Shown: positions 27,716-39,998, counted from the first letter of the stretch. The stretch is DNA of 64,000 nucleotides from Campanula takesimana (GCA_026119855.1 JAOWBW010000868.1:434001-498000), one strand, 5' to 3'. Translations and numbers: made by a program. Notes: generated by a model not told the origin, from the letters alone.

Positions 27716-29341
27716 TGTTGGTCTCAAAGGGGCAACAAGGGTATGAAAAATGCTAGAGGGGGGGGGGGTGAATAGCGTTTTTAAAATTCTTTTCAAACCT
27801 TTTTGCAAATCAATGGCTTATGCGCACAGTTCTCAAATAATCTAAGTATAGCGCGCAGTGAGAGTGTGCAATGCACAGCGGAAGATTTAAAGCAGCTCTG
27901 CGCAGGGAATACTGCGCAGAGATAAACAGCTACTGCGCAGGGAAAGCTGCGCAGAAAATGAAAAACTCACGCGCTAAGTTTTGGCTAAAGAGTTGGATAA
28001 AATTGTGCTAGGGCAAATGAGCAATAACAATTACATCAGTAAAGTGTAGCAATCTGAAAGATCAAACAAAGCAATAACAATTACGTCCTCTACCAAGATG
28101 GTTAGTCTTGGATTTCTAATGGAGATCTTATAAAATGAGTGAGTATCACAAATTACAACTTTTAAGCTCAATACTAACTCAAGATCTATTATCTATGAAG
28201 AACAAATCCTAGACTAAACCGGTGTATCTCAAGAAGTTAGATCAGAATGATCAAAGCTTCAAGAGGTGTGTGTGTGACAGAAATTCTGGGCTCTATGAAT
28301 ATAAGAGATGAAGAGCACCAAGAATTCTGGTGATATAGGGCTCTGGGATTTGAGCAGGAGTTTGAAGGTTTGAAGATCTAGAAAGCTGTTCTAATGAATC
28401 TGGAAATATTGAGCAGCAGTCTTTAGATCTTCAAGGTTTCTCAATGAATCATGAAACTCTAGCTCTGGCTGAACAAGCACTCCAGCTCGGCCTGGCTCGG
28501 CGAGTACACAAGCAACTTTGAAATGAAGATGAGCAGGCTATTTATAGCTGAGAACTTAAAACTAGCCGTTGATGCTCTGAGCAAGGACGATGAGCTGGCA
28601 CTATATGATTGGTGCGTATATGTCCTTTTATAGCCGTTGGAGCTCTGATCAAGGTTGCTGACCTGGCACAATATGATTGGTGCGCAGGTATTTTTGAGCC
28701 ATTGGAGACTGAGCATGAAGACCAAATTTAAAGGTTTCTTCTAGAAGGTTGACAGCTGTCTTCTTTTGAAATATGACCGTTGAAGCGTGTCTCCACTAAT
28801 GGTGTTGCTGAGTGTGCTTATTTTGTCGTTTGTGCACACCTCAGCACTTTAGCTCAATCCAAAAAGCGTAGCTTGTCTTGACGCTTTCCAAGCTTCTAGA
28901 ATATGAGATCAGGAGATAAGAACTTTGACCAAGGTTAAGCGTGCGCGCACAAAGGCATGCGCATTGCCGGTACGCACGGATGCTGCGCATGGGGAGCATG
29001 CGCACCATGCTTGGTCATACCAAAGGAAGATCTCAACATCAGAGTTGGGGAATAAGATCTTGAAAACTGAGCAGGGTTAAAAGCTACGAAAGAGATCTAT
29101 GCGCAGTGGCCACCTGCGCAGAGAACATCCTGCGCAGTGAAATGAATCCTGCTTAAAAAATCTTCGATCCTTCATAGATTCAAATCCTATAATCTAAGCC
29201 TATACTATAACATGGACTTGGCTAAAATTGAAGTTTATAAACTTCTTACATAAGGTCCTAAAGTCAATAAAATATTCTTAGGTGATGGTATCAATCAATT
29301 CTAACATAATTAGGAGGGTTAAGAGATAAGCATACCCAACA
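27716..29341 (-). mobile_element. 3' LTR of element D
   Basis: On the plus strand it runs TGTTGGTCTC to AGCATACCCAACA, 1626 bp. It is shorter than the other LTR because the segment corresponding to about 37448-37526 is missing and replaced by a short copy of nearby sequence (28071-28084 repeats 28021-28034). It contains about a dozen TGCGCA hexamers. Confidence 0.94.
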
Positions 29342-29353
29342 ATCTCCCCCTAA
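29342..29353 (-). other. Polypurine tract of element D
   Basis: The minus strand reads TTAGGGGGAGAT directly before the 3' LTR. Confidence 0.8.
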
Positions 29354-29821
29354 ATGATTGATGCCATTACCTACTATAACAAAGGCAATTCATTGTACTT
29401 GATAATAACATGTCCATAAAAATGAAAATGGTAAATCATGCCTCAAGTCAATCCACACACTAGCCTATGCTATAGATTTCTAGTCTATCCAAAAGATTAA
29501 CTTACAATATGAGAAAGACAGAAATAACATGCAGCGCATACAAATGATATGAGTTTTAGTTTAAGTATGCGTTTAAACTGTGTTTAAACATTATGCGTAG
29601 AAAATGTGAGCAGTTAATAATATGCGCATGAGGTGAAATAAAACATTCATTGTTCCACAAACGAATAGTTTGAATTGAACAAGGTTTTGGAAACTAATGA
29701 TGCGATTTTTCTCATTAAAACTTGGACTGTTAAGAGTTGAGAATTACAAGTTTGAATAAGAAAAACGACAAAATGTGCACAAAAAAGAATATACCTTGCG
29801 CAAAAACAAAAATTACAGAGC

Positions 29822-32675
29822 CTAATCTATGTTGATCCGGTGCAGGGCTTCGCGCAGCTCATTCTGGAGGCTGTTGAACTTGTACATGAGTTCAACTTTC
29901 AAATCTTGAAACTTTTCCTGGAACTCAACAGCTTTGCCCACATAAGTCTTCATTCCTCTACGCATATCGGAGTTGTCACTGATCAGCTCATTAAAATTTG
30001 CTCCGCAGTCTGTCAGAATGGCAGCCTGCGTAGCTTCCAGTCTTGTGTCGGTATGAAGGCGCTGTGTGTTGATGCTGGCTTGAATGTCAAGCATTGCATA
30101 GTCCATCTTGGCGTTGAACGCATGGGAAAAATACGTCAAGGATTTAGTAATGCATTCTTGCATATCTTCAATTTTGAGCTCATTCCCTTGCGCAGGAGCT
30201 CCTTGTCCAGTCTTCAAAATCTGAGCTCCTAGATCAGCAAATCCTTCATGTAACCCATCTTCAAGGGTTTCTTTTAGCTTTCCCAAATTTTTTCTGAAGC
30301 CACCATCAGTCGCTTCATAGGTGCACACATTATTGAGTTGTGCGCTGACATTTTCGAGCTGTGCGCTGATGGATTTGAGGGAGCCCAGGATGAGTTGATC
30401 TAATACTTTAGGCACTTGATCTTGTGCCTTTTCTTGCGTAGGCTTAGAGGGATGTTCGGATGAACTGGGATTTACACTCTTCTTCGCACTTGCCTTTGCT
30501 TTCTCCGCATTCTCCCCCTTAATGGTATCAATCTCCAAACGCTGTGTATCTAGCTGGTGCAGCAAAGCGGTTTGTGCATTGAGGATTTGAGTCAGCTGAA
30601 ACTGCGTAGCTACTTGATTCGATTGAACATAATGCAAGGCTTGTACGATCTGGCGCAGCTCTGTTGAAGAGGTTGGGAAAGAAGAGAACTCGGGTGCTGT
30701 GGATGGAGAAGGCTTAACAAACGGAGAATGTGTGCTGCTGTCAGAGGCAGTGACATTTTCCTTCATCGTTTCAGGTGCATCGGATGGGGTGCGGCACTTC
30801 TTCAATCTTTTAGCACTGCTGCGTACCTTCTGCTTTCTGCGGGGAGAGACATGTGCGATGTCAGCACTATGGATATCTTCTTGCGTTCTTGTCACCTTGA
30901 GCTTTGGCTCCCCCTGAACGGTAGCATCATCACTTAGAACATTCTTACGCTTCGCGGAGGACGGTTTGATTGAGGCAGGAGTAGGAGCAGGAGCAGGATC
31001 TGAATTTTTGATAGATATCTCCTTGTTAGATTGAACGAGGATGTCTTTGCTCTTCTTGGGACTGGGCTCAGCAATGCCCTTCCCTTTGCGTAAATACGCA
31101 TCTTCTGGAGCCAGATGTTGTAGTAGTCAGCGTTTCCAATCTCACTTCGCAAGTTTTGGAGGTGGATTCTTGAGTAGTACTTGGAATCACAAGACTGCTT
31201 CTTGATTGATTTATCCGCAATAAATGTAGCTAGATCATCATAAGTCAACAATAGTTTAGTGAGCAGCCTGCAGTGAGTTCGATACTTGGTCTTCCCTGCG
31301 TTGAGCTTTTTGCTATAGCTTTTCATGCCCTTTACAATCTCATTCCAGATAATTTGAGGCCAATCAAGTTGAACATTATCGAAGATGGCCGTGCAGTATT
31401 CCCACTGCTTGGAGATGAAGTGCCCATTATTTCCGTTCTTGCAGTTGAGGGAATCTCCAATGATGGTGCACAGGTGATACATCACCTCACTAAATTCCTT
31501 TCTGTCATGCACATGCCATTTCTTGTTCAGAGAAGGAATGCTAATAAGCTTCTGCGCAAGAGCATTTTGATCAACTTCATCATAGTTGACTAGAGCGTTG
31601 AGGACTTGGAAGTTACAGAGCCTACGAATATGGTTGGGATGAACCATTACATCGCAGTTTTGAATAGAGGCCATGATTAGTTCCGTTGGGTTTCCTTCAA
31701 ATTCTGCCAGGATAACTTTTGCAGTTCGGAAGAATTCATAGATGAGGGATGACACGAAGAAGGGTTGATTTAGCGTAAACAGAGGAAGAATCCCAAAGGA
31801 GTTGAGATGGTGCAGAAGGCGTCGTCCAACTGCGTCTTGAGACAGATCAGCTTCAATGATTTCCCATCCAGGGATGAAGTATAGGGGACCCTGCGTAAGA
31901 CAGTAACAAGAATTAGATAATCCATTGCGCATGGAGCTGTGCGCATGCGCAAATAGTGCAAACATACCTGTGCGCACAAATCCACACAGAATAAGCAAAG
32001 ATGCGCAAATAATCATATATGGATACGCAAGGATCATGAAAGAATGCGCAGAAAGAGAATATAAAGATATGCGCAGTAATAAAAATAGGCGCATGAAAAA
32101 CACTTAGAGAAATTTCATGAATTCCAAAAAAATTTAAAAAGATGGGGCATGAAGAACACATGGAATATTCATGAATACAAAGAATATCAGAAAATTGAAA
32201 GTTGACCAAATTGAACAAAAAGCATATCAAATAGACCGCGTTGACCAGACGATTTCAACCATGTAAATTATAAAGTCAAACAACAAACAATAGACTCAAA
32301 AAAGCTAGATAACCGTCCATCTGCCATAGAAGTTAACGGACAACAAATCCAACAGAAACCACATAAAACGATGATTGATCATGAAATAAACTACATTAAA
32401 GAGTAGATCAGGTTAATACGAATACACAGCAACAACTGATTTCAAGAATGATTAACAGATGAGAGAGAAATCGAAAAGGGAGGGTTTGAGAGCTTCAACC
32501 TTAATAATGGCAGAAAGTGAATAGGGAGCAGACATCATACCATGTCTTTAACAGAGGAGTGTGCAGCTTGAGAGGCTTGTTCTCGGTCTTGGTAATGATT
32601 CGATTGAGAGCTCGACGAAGATTCATAGAGTTCGACAATGGGCAAAGGTTTTGAAGATTTCTTGCGAGGCGCCAT
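29822..32675 (-). pseudogene. Envelope-like ORF of element D, apparently split by an intron and one frameshift
   Basis: A first exon of 45 codons starts MAPRKKSSKPLPIVELYESS (32675-32541). It is followed by a donor-like GTATGA, and an acceptor-like TTACGCAG precedes 31890, where the frame continues GPLYFIPGWEIIEADLSQDA; both sides are in phase 0. The middle part (31890 to about 31090) is rich in hydrophobic and aromatic residues. One frameshift near 31085 leads into a proline- and lysine-rich segment (IAEPSPKKSKDI, APAPTPASIKPSSAKRK) and then a long, probably coiled-coil C-terminus (LDQLILGSLKSISAQLENV) ending at 29822. Total roughly 730 codons. Comparable ORFs of SIRE elements are called envelope-like, with no proven role. 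Splicing is inferred from sites only. No clear signal peptide is seen at the first exon. Confidence 0.65.
31891..32540 (-). other. Candidate intron inside the D envelope-like ORF
   Basis: 650 bp with a GT donor and AG acceptor on the minus strand, AT-rich and full of stops in the relevant frames. About six TGCGCA hexamers lie in its acceptor-proximal part (31920-32100). Removing it joins Asp-Met to Gly-Pro-Leu-Tyr in frame. Confidence 0.5.
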
Positions 32676-33387
32676 TATCGAAAGGAAGGTTTTCAAGGAA
32701 AGAAAAGGATTGAGATTTTATGAGAAGAAGGAACTTTGAGAGAGAAATATTGAGAGATTTAAGGTAGAGAGAAGTAGAGAGAGAATCGGTTTAAGTAGGG
32801 AAGGAAGATAAAGAGGTTAGGCACACGATAGCGAGGAAATTTTTGGAGGAAAGGTGCAGTGGCGCAAGATAGCAATGCCACGTGTCACCTTAGGGAACGC
32901 GCGTGTGCAAGCCTATGCGCGCGTGTGTCAGAGCCTAAGGGGCCAGTTACCATCATTTCATTTCTCACATAAATGATTTGGCAGGAAAGGACGTGCGCTG
33001 TCAATCAATGGCCTTTTGCATTGATGACATCTGGGATATGCGCAGGGGTATAAACGGTAATTCCCAAAAAATAAAAAGTAAAGGCGCGGGAAAAATTTAA
33101 TTACACAAGTACCCTTGTGAATTAGCGTTGAATTTTCAGTCAAGGACCTATGTGCAATTTCTAATGAATAGTGTACTTACCTGCGATCCACGATGATTGC
33201 GCATGGATAGTCATGCGCAGCGCATAGATAGCGCAGAGATTCTATAAATCTCAGAACTGTTGCTTCATGCGCAGTAATTGGTTGCGCAGATATATTGCGC
33301 ACGTTTTGCGCAGGCACATGAACCTTTTACCTAATTTGCACACTTATCAAGCAAACTTATTAGTAACACAAAATCATATGGACGAGT
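32676..33387 (-). other. Spacer between pol and the envelope-like ORF in D
   Basis: No ORF is recognised. Between 33039 and 33315 there are at least seven TGCGCA hexamers. A GA-rich stretch lies near 32690-32800, just upstream of the envelope-like start codon in element orientation. Confidence 0.6.
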
Positions 33388-36060
33388 TTAGCTAAGTTCA
33401 AGCATACCCATTTCTCCTCTCAAGAATACAGATCTCTTTGCGTCAAGAGCCTTTGTAAGGATATCAGCAATTTGATCATCTGTTCCCACGTGCTCTAAAT
33501 GAATATTTCCTTTTTCCACGTGGTCCTTGAGAAAGTGATATTTAATGTCGATGTGCTTTGTCTTTGAATGCATGACAGGATTGTTGGAGACTGCTATGGT
33601 GGACATATTGTAGTCCTCCAATTGTTGCTTCATCCATAGGATTTGGCAGCAGCAGCTTCCAGCAGTAATGTATTCAGCTTCTGTAGTGGATATGGACACA
33701 ACAGCTTGCTTCTTGCTTGCCCACGCAACACGTCGATTTCCAAGGAACTGACAAGTTCCACTTGTGCTCTTCCTGTCAATTGTGCATGATGCGTAGTCTG
33801 CATCTGAATAACCTAGCAGATTGAAATTCGAATCTTTGGTGTACCAAAGTCCAAGGTTAGCAGTTCCAGAAAGATAACGAATGATGCGTTTAATCAGCAG
33901 TTAAGTGCGCTTCTCTAGGGTCCGCTTGATAGCGTGCATAGACACAAATACTAAACATGATATCTGGCCTACTAGCAGTAAGATAAAGGAGAGAGCCAAT
34001 CATACCTCGATATAAAGTTTGATCAACTTTCTTACCTTTTAAGTCTTTGTCAAGCTTATTGCCCGTGGCCATTGGAGTGTCGTATGCTTTAGCATTTTCA
34101 AGTCCAAATTTCTTGATTAGGTCTCTTGTGTACTTGGCTTGATTTATGAAGATGCCATCATTCAATTGTTTGATTTGAAGCCCGAGGAAAAATGTGAGTT
34201 CTCCCATCATGCTCATTTCAAACTTGCTTTTCATGAGCTTCTCAAAGCTCTTACAAAGTAACTCATTAGTAGAACCAAATATAATATCATCGACATAAAT
34301 TTGAACAAGTAAAGAATGATCATTACACTTAGCAATAAAAAGAGTTGTATCGATTTTACCGCGCTTGAAGCCTTTCTCTAGTAGGAATTTTGATAGAGTA
34401 TCGTACCATGCTCTTGGAGCTTTCTTAAGTCCATACAAAGCTTTCTGAAGCTTGAAGACGTGATTTGGAAATCTGCTATCTTCAAATCTAAGAGGTTGAG
34501 CTACGTAGACCGTCTCTTGGAGTTCACCATTGAGAAATGCGCTCTTCACATCCATTTGATAAAGCTTGCATTTCTTGTGAGAGGCATAAGCTAAGAAAAT
34601 TCTGATAGCTTCTAGTCTTGCTACAGGCGCAAAAGTTTCATCATAATCGATTCCTTCCTCTTGCCTATAACCTTGCGGAACCAACCTTGCTTTGTTCCTG
34701 GTGATGCTTCCGTTCTCATCCATCTTGTTTCTAAATACCCATTTTATACCAATAACGCCTTGATCATGAGGTCTGGGTACTAAAGTCCAAACTTTGCAGC
34801 GCTCAAATTGGTTAAGATCTTCTTGCATAGCAGTAACCCAGCTTGAATCTTGGAGCGCATCATCAATCTTCTTTGGTTCGATTTGGGAGATAAAAGAGTG
34901 ATACTCATCATCAAAGTTTGATGCTCTCCTAGTACGAACCCCTACATTGAGATCACCAATGATATTTGTAGTTAGATGATCTCTAACTTCACGAACCTCA
35001 GGGGGTAAGTTAAGTTGAGTGGTAGGAATGCGAAGATTTTCAATGGGTACTTCATTTGTTCCAGCATTAAGGTCATAAAAAATGATTTGCTGAAGTGGAG
35101 AAACATCATGCGCAGGAGGAGGTGTTTGCGCATCAGGAGTCGTCACTTCTGGCGCAGCATCCGGAGTTGGCACATGGGATGGACTTGCTTGATTCTGATT
35201 GTGATCAATTTGATTATCATTCTGCGCAGGTGCAGTTTGTGGCTGCGTACCTGTCTCAACATTCTCAGCAGAATCATCAGAATCATTTGGAGCCAAATGT
35301 GGCTCAAGGAGAGAATGTTCATCAAAAGTAACATGTACAGATTCAACAATTACTAGAGTAGTTCTATTAAAAACACGAAAAGATTTAGAATGTTTGGCAT
35401 ACCCAACAAAAATACCTTCATCTGCTTTGGCATCGAATTTACCTCTATGATCTTTGCCGTTGTAGAGGATATATCATTTGCAGCCAAAAATCTTGAAGAA
35501 AGCAATGTTGGGCGCTCTTCCCCTCTATAGTTCATATGGAGTTTTGTTGTAGGCTTTGTTGATGAGGGATTTATTCTGAGTAAAGCAAGCAGTGTTGACA
35601 GCTTCTCCCCAGAAATACTTTGGAAGCTTAGCTTCAGCTATCATTGTTTTTCCAGCCTCGATTAACGTGCGATTCTTTCTTTACACAACGCCATTTTGTT
35701 GAGGAACTCCAACGGCAGAGAAATTGTGATCAATTCCATGGTCATCGCAGTATTGAGAAACACCGTTATTCTTGAATTCAGTTCCATTGTCTGATCTAAC
35801 GCTCACGATGTCGTCTTCCTTTTAAGTTTGGAGCTTTCAAAAGAGAGCAGTCAAGATATCATAGCAGTCATCTTTGGATATCATCATTTCGATCGATGTA
35901 TATCTTGAGTAATCATCCACCACAACTAAGGTATATTTGTTTGCTCCAATGCTTGCGGTGGTGATAGGTCCAAACAGGTCCATGTGAAGCAGTTGTAAAC
36001 ATTTGGAAGTTGAGGAAGCAATCTTGCTGGAGAAAGACTGCTTAGGCTGCTTTTACTTTC
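33388..36060 (-). pseudogene. Ty1/copia integrase, reverse transcriptase and RNase H of element D
   Basis: Integrase (about 35350-36000) shows LLHMDLFGPI, SDNGTEFKNNGV and QQNGVV with stops and shifts. A 468-codon open frame (35296-33890) covers the linker and reverse transcriptase, with [24 protein letters not shown], the catalytic box [16 protein letters not shown] and [15 protein letters not shown]. One frameshift near 33893 separates RNase H (33850-33388), which has SISTTEAEYI, SKTKHIDIKYHF and IADILTKAL. Motifs match the SIRE/Maximus group. Reverse transcriptase itself is uninterrupted, but the polyprotein is not. Confidence 0.92.
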
Positions 36061-37014
36061 TTTGCTACAAAACAGAGATTAATAATAGAATATATAGCAG
36101 TAAGATCAATAATGGAAACATTGGTCTTACGAGTCCTTGTGAGTAAAGTTAGTCCAGATGTGCCATCTTTGATATAGCAGTGCGTTGCAGTGAATAGGCA
36201 TTCTAGGCTTTTATCGCTGAATTGTGATATGGAGAGCAGGTTGTGCTTGAGACTCTATTCTGATTAGTCCATATCCAATTATGTGCCCTTTGTTGTTGTC
36301 ACCATATGTTACTGAGGGACCTCTTCCTCCATACACATCTTCAAGAGCGTTGACATCTCCAGTCGTGTCTAGAATCTACTGTCCATACCAAATATGCGCT
36401 TGAGAGTGCGCAGTAAAGCAGGAGACCTTTTCTGCTTGCTGGAACATTGACTTGCGCTTCTACAGCAGAGTTATCATTATCATTTAAGTTCAGCAGTCAC
36501 TTTAGGAGATTCCTTGCGCGGCTGCGGAGTTAGTGATGACGCAGCTTTATCAGGTTTGCTCTGGCAAATAGGAACTTGCCATTCTGTCTGCTTGGTGATG
36601 GTGTCCCATTTCCACTAGAGTGTTGGGACCTTTCTTGATTGTCCTTGGCGCATGCTCAGGTTCCATTTCAGAAGCAGCTTCTGAATCAGTCAGCATTTGC
36701 CACTAAGCAGAGCAGTCCATCCTCAGAGTCAGCATCGCTGTTTTCTTCAGCAACCATTCAGTATGTCTTTGTGTGCAGGGTTGCTTTTCCTCATGTACTC
36801 ATATTTTAGAGTAAGGCATTTTGAAACGAAATGTCCTGGCATTCTTTAGTTGTGGCAGACCAAGTCATATTTTCTTTGAGTCATTGTTGAGAGAGAACAG
36901 GAGGTTTGCATTAGGATCCACCAAGTTTGGAGAACTTTCTGAATTTGATCTGAGGTTTGAGCAGGCGCAGGAACATGTGAATAGTTAGCCATTGCCCAAG
37001 ATTTTGAAGCCATA
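36061..37014 (-). pseudogene. Decayed gag/protease of element D
   Basis: A possible start MASKSWAMANYSHVP lies near 37012. A zinc-knuckle remnant near 36800-36860 reads CHN, stop, RMPGHFVSKC, so the second Cys is replaced by a stop. Fragments of the protease/GAG-pre-integrase region follow. This part is much shorter than a normal SIRE gag, so a deletion is likely. Confidence 0.6.
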
Positions 37015-37074
37015 TTGAATCGGCACCCAAGCTGTTAAGCTTGAAAAATAGATACAAGTTTTATGAAGGTGTAC

Positions 37075-37087
37075 GCTCTGATACCAC
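37075..37087 (-). other. Primer binding site of element D (initiator-Met tRNA)
   Basis: The minus strand reads GTGGTATCAGAGC right after the 5' LTR. Confidence 0.9.
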
Positions 37088-37088
37088 T

Positions 37089-38785
37089 TGTTGGTCCCAA
37101 AGGGGCAACAAGGGTATGAAAAATGCTAGGGGGGGGGGTGAATAGTGTTTTTAAAATTCTTTTCAAACCCTTTTGCAAATCAATGGCTTATGTGCACAGT
37201 TCTCAAATAAGCTAAGTATAGCGCGCAGTTAGAGTGTGAAATGCACAGCGGAAGATTTAAAGCAGCTCTGCGCAGGGAATACTGCGCAGAGATAAACAGC
37301 TACTGCGCAGGGAAAGCTGCGCAGAAAATGAAAAACTCACGCGCTAAGTTTTGGCTAAAGAGTTGGATAAAATTGTGCTAGGGCAAATGAGCAATAACAA
37401 TTACATCAGTAAAGTGTAGCAATCTGAAAGATCAAACAAAGCAATAATACATAAAAGGTTAAGCATGAAATAAGCGGTAAGAATAATGGACAAGCTATTT
37501 GGAGAGGTTCGATCAAGGAAAGATCTACGTCCTCTACCAAGATGGTTAGTCTTGGATTTCTAATGGAGATCTTATAAAATGAGTGAGTATTACAAATTAC
37601 AACTTTTGAGCTCAATACTAACTTAAGATCTATTATCTATGAAGAACAAAGCCTAGACTAAACCGGTGTATCTCAAGAAGTTAGATCAGAATGATCAAAG
37701 CTTCAAGAGGTGTGTGTGTGACAGAAATTCTGGGCTCTATGAATATAAGAGATGAAGAGCACCAAGAATTCTGGTGATATAGGGCTTTGGGATTTGAGCA
37801 GGAGTTTGAAGGTTTGAAGATCTAGAAGGCTGTTCTAATGAATCTGGAAATATTGAGCAGCAGTCTTTAGATCTTCAAGGTTTCTCAATGAATCATGAAA
37901 CTCTAGCTCTGGCTGAACAAGCACTCCAGCTCGGCCTGGCTCGGCGAGTACACAAGCAACTTTGAAATGAAGATGAGCAGGCTATTTATAGCTGAGAACT
38001 TAAAACTAGCCGTTGATGCTCTGAGCAAGGACGACGAGCTGGCACTATATGATTGGTGCGTATATGTCCTTTTATAGCCGTTGGAACTCTGATCAAGGTT
38101 GCTGACCTGGCACAATATGATTGGTGCGCAGGTATTTTTGAGCCGTTGGAGACTGAGCATGAAGACCAAATTCAAAGGTTTCTTCTAGAAGGTTGACAGC
38201 TGTCTTCTTTTGAAATATGACCGTTGAAGCGTGTCTCCACTAATGGTGTTGCTGAGTGTGCTTATTTTTTCGTTTGTGCACACCTCAGCACTTTAGCTCA
38301 ATCCAAAGAGCATAGCTTGTCTTGACGCTTTCCAAGCTTCTAGAATATGAGATCAGGAGATAAGAACTTTGACCAAGGTTGAGCGTGCGCGCACAAAGGC
38401 ATGCGCATTGCCGGTGCGCATGGATGCTGCGCATGGGGAGCATGCGCACCATGCTTGGTCATACCAAAGGAAGATCTCAACATCAGAGTTGGGGAATAAG
38501 ATCTTGAAAACTGAGCAGGGTCAAAAGCTACGAAAGAGATCTATGCGCAGTGGCCACCTGCGCAGAGAACATCCTACGCAGTGAAATGAATCCTGCTTAA
38601 AAAATATTCGATCCTTCATAGCTTCAAGTCCTATAATCTAAGCCTATACTATAAAATGGACTTGGCTAAAATTGAAGTTTATAAACTTCTTACATAAGGT
38701 CCTAAAGTCCATAAAATATTCTTAGGTGATGGTATCAATCAATTCTAACATAATTAGGAGGGTTAAGAGATAAGCATACCCAACA
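37089..38785 (-). mobile_element. 5' LTR of element D
   Basis: 1697 bp, plus strand TGTTGGTCCC to GCATACCCAACA. Minus-strand TATA-like boxes lie near 37983-37990 and 38070-38077. TGCGCA hexamers cluster at 38385-38450 and 38540-38570 upstream of these, and again at 37265-37325 downstream. Confidence 0.94.
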
Positions 38786-38930
38786 CTAGTACCGTTTATT
38801 TTTGAATGTTGGTTTAAGAACTAGCTGTTGGCATTTGAATTATTGTTTAAGACCGTTGTTTTCCCGAGTTGGGGACGGATGTTATTTGTTTAAATGATAT
38901 TTTATTACTTTGAAAATTTGGGATGTTACA
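38786..38930 (+). mobile_element. 5' LTR of element A, last part
   Basis: The end of A's LTR resumes after the duplicated CTAGT and ends GGGATGTTACA. The LTR without D would be about 1.93 kb. Confidence 0.85.
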
Positions 38931-38931
38931 C

Positions 38932-38945
38932 TTGGTAATCAGAGC
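38932..38945 (+). other. Primer binding site of element A
   Basis: TTGGTAATCAGAGC follows the LTR. It resembles the initiator-Met site TGGTATCAGAGC with one extra A, which would weaken pairing. Confidence 0.75.
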
Positions 38946-39274
38946 TCCGGTTTAGGTTTACATGGGAGACTATAGAAAGAAGTTAAGACTATGAGGAGAA
39001 ATAGTACTTAACGTAGATTGGGCTTTAGAACTCTAATAAGGAAAGATAGTACTCTTGGGGAAATTACCATTTTAGGAAAACTTACCTTTTGAGGAAACTT
39101 TCTAAATTAGGGAACTTTCTAAGTTAGGGAACTTTCCAAATAAGGAAACTTACTATTTTGGGAAAGAACCTAAGATAGGATATTTCTTTTATGTTTTTTT
39201 TTATATGCTTAAGATGATGGTTATATAACTTTAAGTATGTGATTCTAACGTCAATTATGTCCAAATTATAGGGA

Positions 39275-39778
39275 ATGGACGGACTTAAGGGCAAAATGAA
39301 GATGAACTTGAGGCATAAGACGCCAAAGGAAAGGGCAACTCTGAAGTATGCATGTTTGATCAGAGAGCTCAAGAAGCAGATTAAGCATGAAAAGAAAAAG
39401 ACGGACTTTTCACTTAATAGATGGATGCAGACTAGGGAAATGTGGAAGAATGCTCGAATTTGAAGTTGAGAATCTAAAAGAGGATGTGAATAAGCAGGAC
39501 GTGTATGAAGCCTCAATAAGAGAAGACTATTATAGAAATTACTACAAATTTCCAGAACCTGAGGAAGCACCCAATGTGGGAGGAATGGGAACTAATGAGG
39601 AAGTTGAGGAAGTGATACTACTCCAATCAATATAGAGGATGAGGAGCCAATAATGTTACCAAAGCAGACCCGAGGAAGACCCAAGGGATCCAAGAATCAA
39701 GTGAAGAAAACCCCAAAGATGCCTAGTGGTCGGCCTAGAGGGAGGCCTAGGAAGGGAAATGGAAAGTGGGATAACTAG
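39275..39778 (+). pseudogene. Extra ORF upstream of gag in element A, with two AT-hook-like motifs
   Basis: A start MDGLKGKMKMNLRHKTPKER opens a charged, probably helical segment. The frame shifts near 39455 (continuing EVENLKEDVNKQDVYEASIR and YYKFPEPEEAPNVGGMG), then shifts back near 39606 into GSDTTPINIEDEEP and a basic tail. The tail has RGRPKGSK and SGRPRGRPRKG, both matching the AT-hook core (GRP flanked by basic residues) that binds the minor groove of AT-rich DNA. About 165 codons in total. It sits between primer site and gag, on the element's sense strand. The consistency of a basic C-terminus across two compensating shifts suggests a real former gene. I do not recognise the N-terminal part. 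Confidence 0.55.
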
Positions 39779-39998
39779 TACCTTTAAATTCTTTGGTTGA
39801 TAGAAGTAGTTAGCGGTAGTTGTTTTAAAGACTCATTTGAGTATCCATTCCTTATTTTAAATTCATTATTAGTTGTGAAAGTGAAACTTTTCCACTTATT
39901 AATAAAAGTGATTTTCCTTTTATATGATTTCTTAAAATTTTATGATTTCATGTTGTTCCGTAGTGTTAAAAGTGTGTGTTAACCAAGAACAAGCAAGT

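Larger units (their letters stand above)
27716..38785 (-). mobile_element. SIRE-like Ty1/copia element D with 3' envelope-like ORF
   Basis: A complete minus-strand element: LTRs at 27716-29341 and 37089-38785, and a 5-bp target duplication CTAGT at 27711-27715 and 38786-38790. Internal order from right to left: initiator-Met primer site, decayed gag, integrase, reverse transcriptase, RNase H, then a long extra ORF before the polypurine tract and 3' LTR. A long ORF after pol is typical of the SIRE/Maximus lineage. The LTRs look close to identical by eye, apart from a 71-bp net deletion in the left one. It interrupts the 5' LTR of A. Confidence 0.93.

Noticed and set aside
28459..28725. 88-90-codon ORF in both LTRs of D (also 37903-38175)
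   Set aside because: Present twice because LTRs are duplicated; antisense to nothing recognised, no domain, no support beyond openness.
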